DNA of 64,000 nucleotides from Eutreptiella sp. 'Long Island Sound 2002' (Eukaryota > Euglenozoa > Euglenophyceae > Eutreptiales > Eutreptiaceae), in contig OZ038387.1 in assembly GCA_964036045.1 (NCBI GenBank), positions 61,321,604 to 61,385,603 on the forward strand, written 5' to 3'. This document shows, one piece after another, positions 62,677-64,000 of the stretch. A program made the translations under genes and the position numbers. The notes under the pieces are model-generated. The model had not been told where the DNA came from and made no database searches. It saw only the letters and a program-made list of their open reading frames with translations. Within the stretch, counting starts at the first letter, position 1; each line of letters begins with the position of its first letter.

Positions 62677-64000
62677 TCAAGTCGAATTCGGCCAAGCACG
62701 AATACATGTGACCACCAACCTGTCTGGTCGGGCCCTCGTACGGCTTGGGCGCTGCAAATCAGCGGCCGAACTCGAAGCTTGGTCCTCATTTGGCTCCTGG
62801 GCTGGCGTGACCGCAGGAGGGGGGATCAACGGATCAGCCCTGGAATGTGGCTGCTGAGGGCCGTAAAAGGCTGGATCTCGATTCACCACAGGTCGTTTTC
62901 CGTCGCTCTCCACTTGTCTGTCTGGTTTCGACAGACAGTCTGTCAGGAGTACTCCAATTTCGGGGTGCTTCTTCAGGAAGTCAATGAACCCCTTGGTGTA
63001 TCCATGGACAAAAGATTGGGCTGGTTCCCAGTTGTTGTGACTGGAATCAAAGCCCCTCCACTCACACAGAAATTCCCATTCGCCCTTGGCGTCACGTCTT
63101 GCTTCAACAATCCTCTTGAGTTCGTACTTCCCCCCTTCGATGACCCGATCAGACAAATGTTTCGCAGTCCAAAAAAGGGGTTTAACCCGATCCTTGGGGG
63201 AGGGGATCTCTCTCTTGAGGCGATCGCCCGAAACGTCAATTTCCCTGCTGACATCCACACGAATCCTCCACCTGATCTCACCAAGACGCGCTGTAACAGC
63301 GAATGGCCCCTCCCACAAGGGAAGAAGCTTGTCATCCCCGTCCAGGGTGGTTTCGGATTTTCGAAGCCAAACTCGATCATCGACTTCAAAATTGTGGGGG
63401 TTTTTTCAGCCTTGATTCTGGACCCAAAGCCAGTCAGCTTGATGCTTATCGATTAATTTCGAGACAGTTTTATCTGCTCGTTGGACGTCGTCCAAAAACA
63501 ACGAAGCATCCTTACAAGGGCGAGGATTATTCAACGGCATGTTCCACCAACACTTCTTTCGTCCAAAGACAATTTCATTTGGAGAAAGGCCATGATACAA
63601 AGGCGTGTTGCGGTACCGGCGAAGCAATGCGAAGAGAACTTCCATCCAATGGAAATCCTTTTCACTCGCGAGCTCCTTACGAAGCATATTTATAATTGAG
63701 CGGCCGGCTCTTTCGCCTGGCAGCGCTCGATGCGAGTGGATTTCACATCGGAGGTGGTGGATTCCAAGGCGAGCACATAATTCCTTCCACCACTCGGAGG
63801 TGTACTCTTTGCCTGAATCCGTCACCACCTCGGATGGGACGTCCCAACCTCCCATCCAGGTCTGCGCGCACCATTTGGCGGCAGCCTTGCCAGTCATCGA
63901 CTCAATGTTGCAAGGCAACACTTGAATGTAGCCGGAATGACGGCACTGAATAAGGAGCACACCATTGACTTTTTTATTAGTCCAATGGCACTCTTCGTCG
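62677..64000 (-). pseudogene. pol: E4 Pol, C-terminal part (integrase and chromodomain), one in-frame stop
   Basis: Runs from the window edge (integrase core, ECHWTNKKVNG) through TDSGKEYTS and GERAGRS to the chromodomain (YELKRIVEAR, FLCEWRGF) and Pro-rich tail, ending at 62677. One nonsense codon, TGA at 63406-63408 just after the integrase core, replaces the CGA (Arg) of E1: a single C-to-T change at a CpG. The first integrase Asp, RNase H, RT and protease lie outside the window. Confidence 0.88.

Larger units (their letters stand above)
60494..64000 (-). mobile_element. E4: E1-family Ty3/Gypsy element, cut by window end
   Basis: 3' LTR 60494-61024, polypurine tract 61025-61034, 3' UTR to 62676, then the C-terminal part of pol to the window edge. 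Closest to the E1 LTR subtype but with more differences than within either LTR pair, so it is an independent copy. The 5' end is outside the window, so its target duplication cannot be tested. Confidence 0.9.

Noticed and set aside
62584-63456. 290-codon plus-strand ORF (counterparts at 10494-10784 and 19733-20410)
   Set aside because: Antisense shadow of the conserved Pol C-terminus. It shortens or breaks in the paralogues while the sense frame is conserved.

Overview
This window is repeat-dense eukaryotic nuclear DNA. Essentially everything recognisable is LTR retrotransposon, inserted in layers; I see no convincing host gene, rRNA gene or tRNA gene. The lineage cannot be fixed from the sequence. 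A large-genome alga or other protist is a reasonable guess, because the Ty3/Gypsy Pol proteins carry chromodomains but have odd extra domains. This is inference.

Layout. (1) 93-4835: about 2.4 tandem copies of a 1.98 kb LTR-like unit (family T), without a substantial ORF. (2) From 4836: a long-LTR, largely non-coding element (family X). Its left LTR starts at 4836 and its right LTR at 38377; the right LTR is followed by a tandem array to 53270. X is the host for three later insertions. (3) 8203-29759: a minus-strand Ty3/Gypsy element (E1), itself split inside gag by a second member of the same family (E2, 17460-28232). The E2 insertion is flanked by a 5-bp target duplication. (4) 33736-35945: a 2.2 kb non-autonomous LTR element (N1) with 4-bp target duplication and a primer site that looks self-primed. 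(5) 39426-50869: a complete, young plus-strand Ty3/Gypsy element of a second family (E3), inserted into the X right LTR with 4-bp target duplication. (6) 53271-60493: LTR pieces, low-complexity tracts and an integrase-chromodomain remnant. (7) 60494-64000: the 3' end of a third E1-family element (E4), cut by the window edge.

How the parts work. E1/E2/E4 and E3 are separate families that share an unusual plan. The LTR ends in CA, directly followed by TGGTAGCAGAGG, the complement of the 3' end of the metazoan-type initiator tRNA-Met. The gag ORF starts inside the LTR and reads through this primer site, which encodes HGSRG in both families. Pol has the order protease, a Dam-methyltransferase-like domain with an (N/C)PP(F/Y) motif, RT, RNase H, integrase, chromodomain. 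E1/E2 put pol in the -1 frame after gag. E3 has a -1 step inside gag and then a single TAG between gag and pol. LTR pairs differ at only a few bases, so all these insertions are recent.
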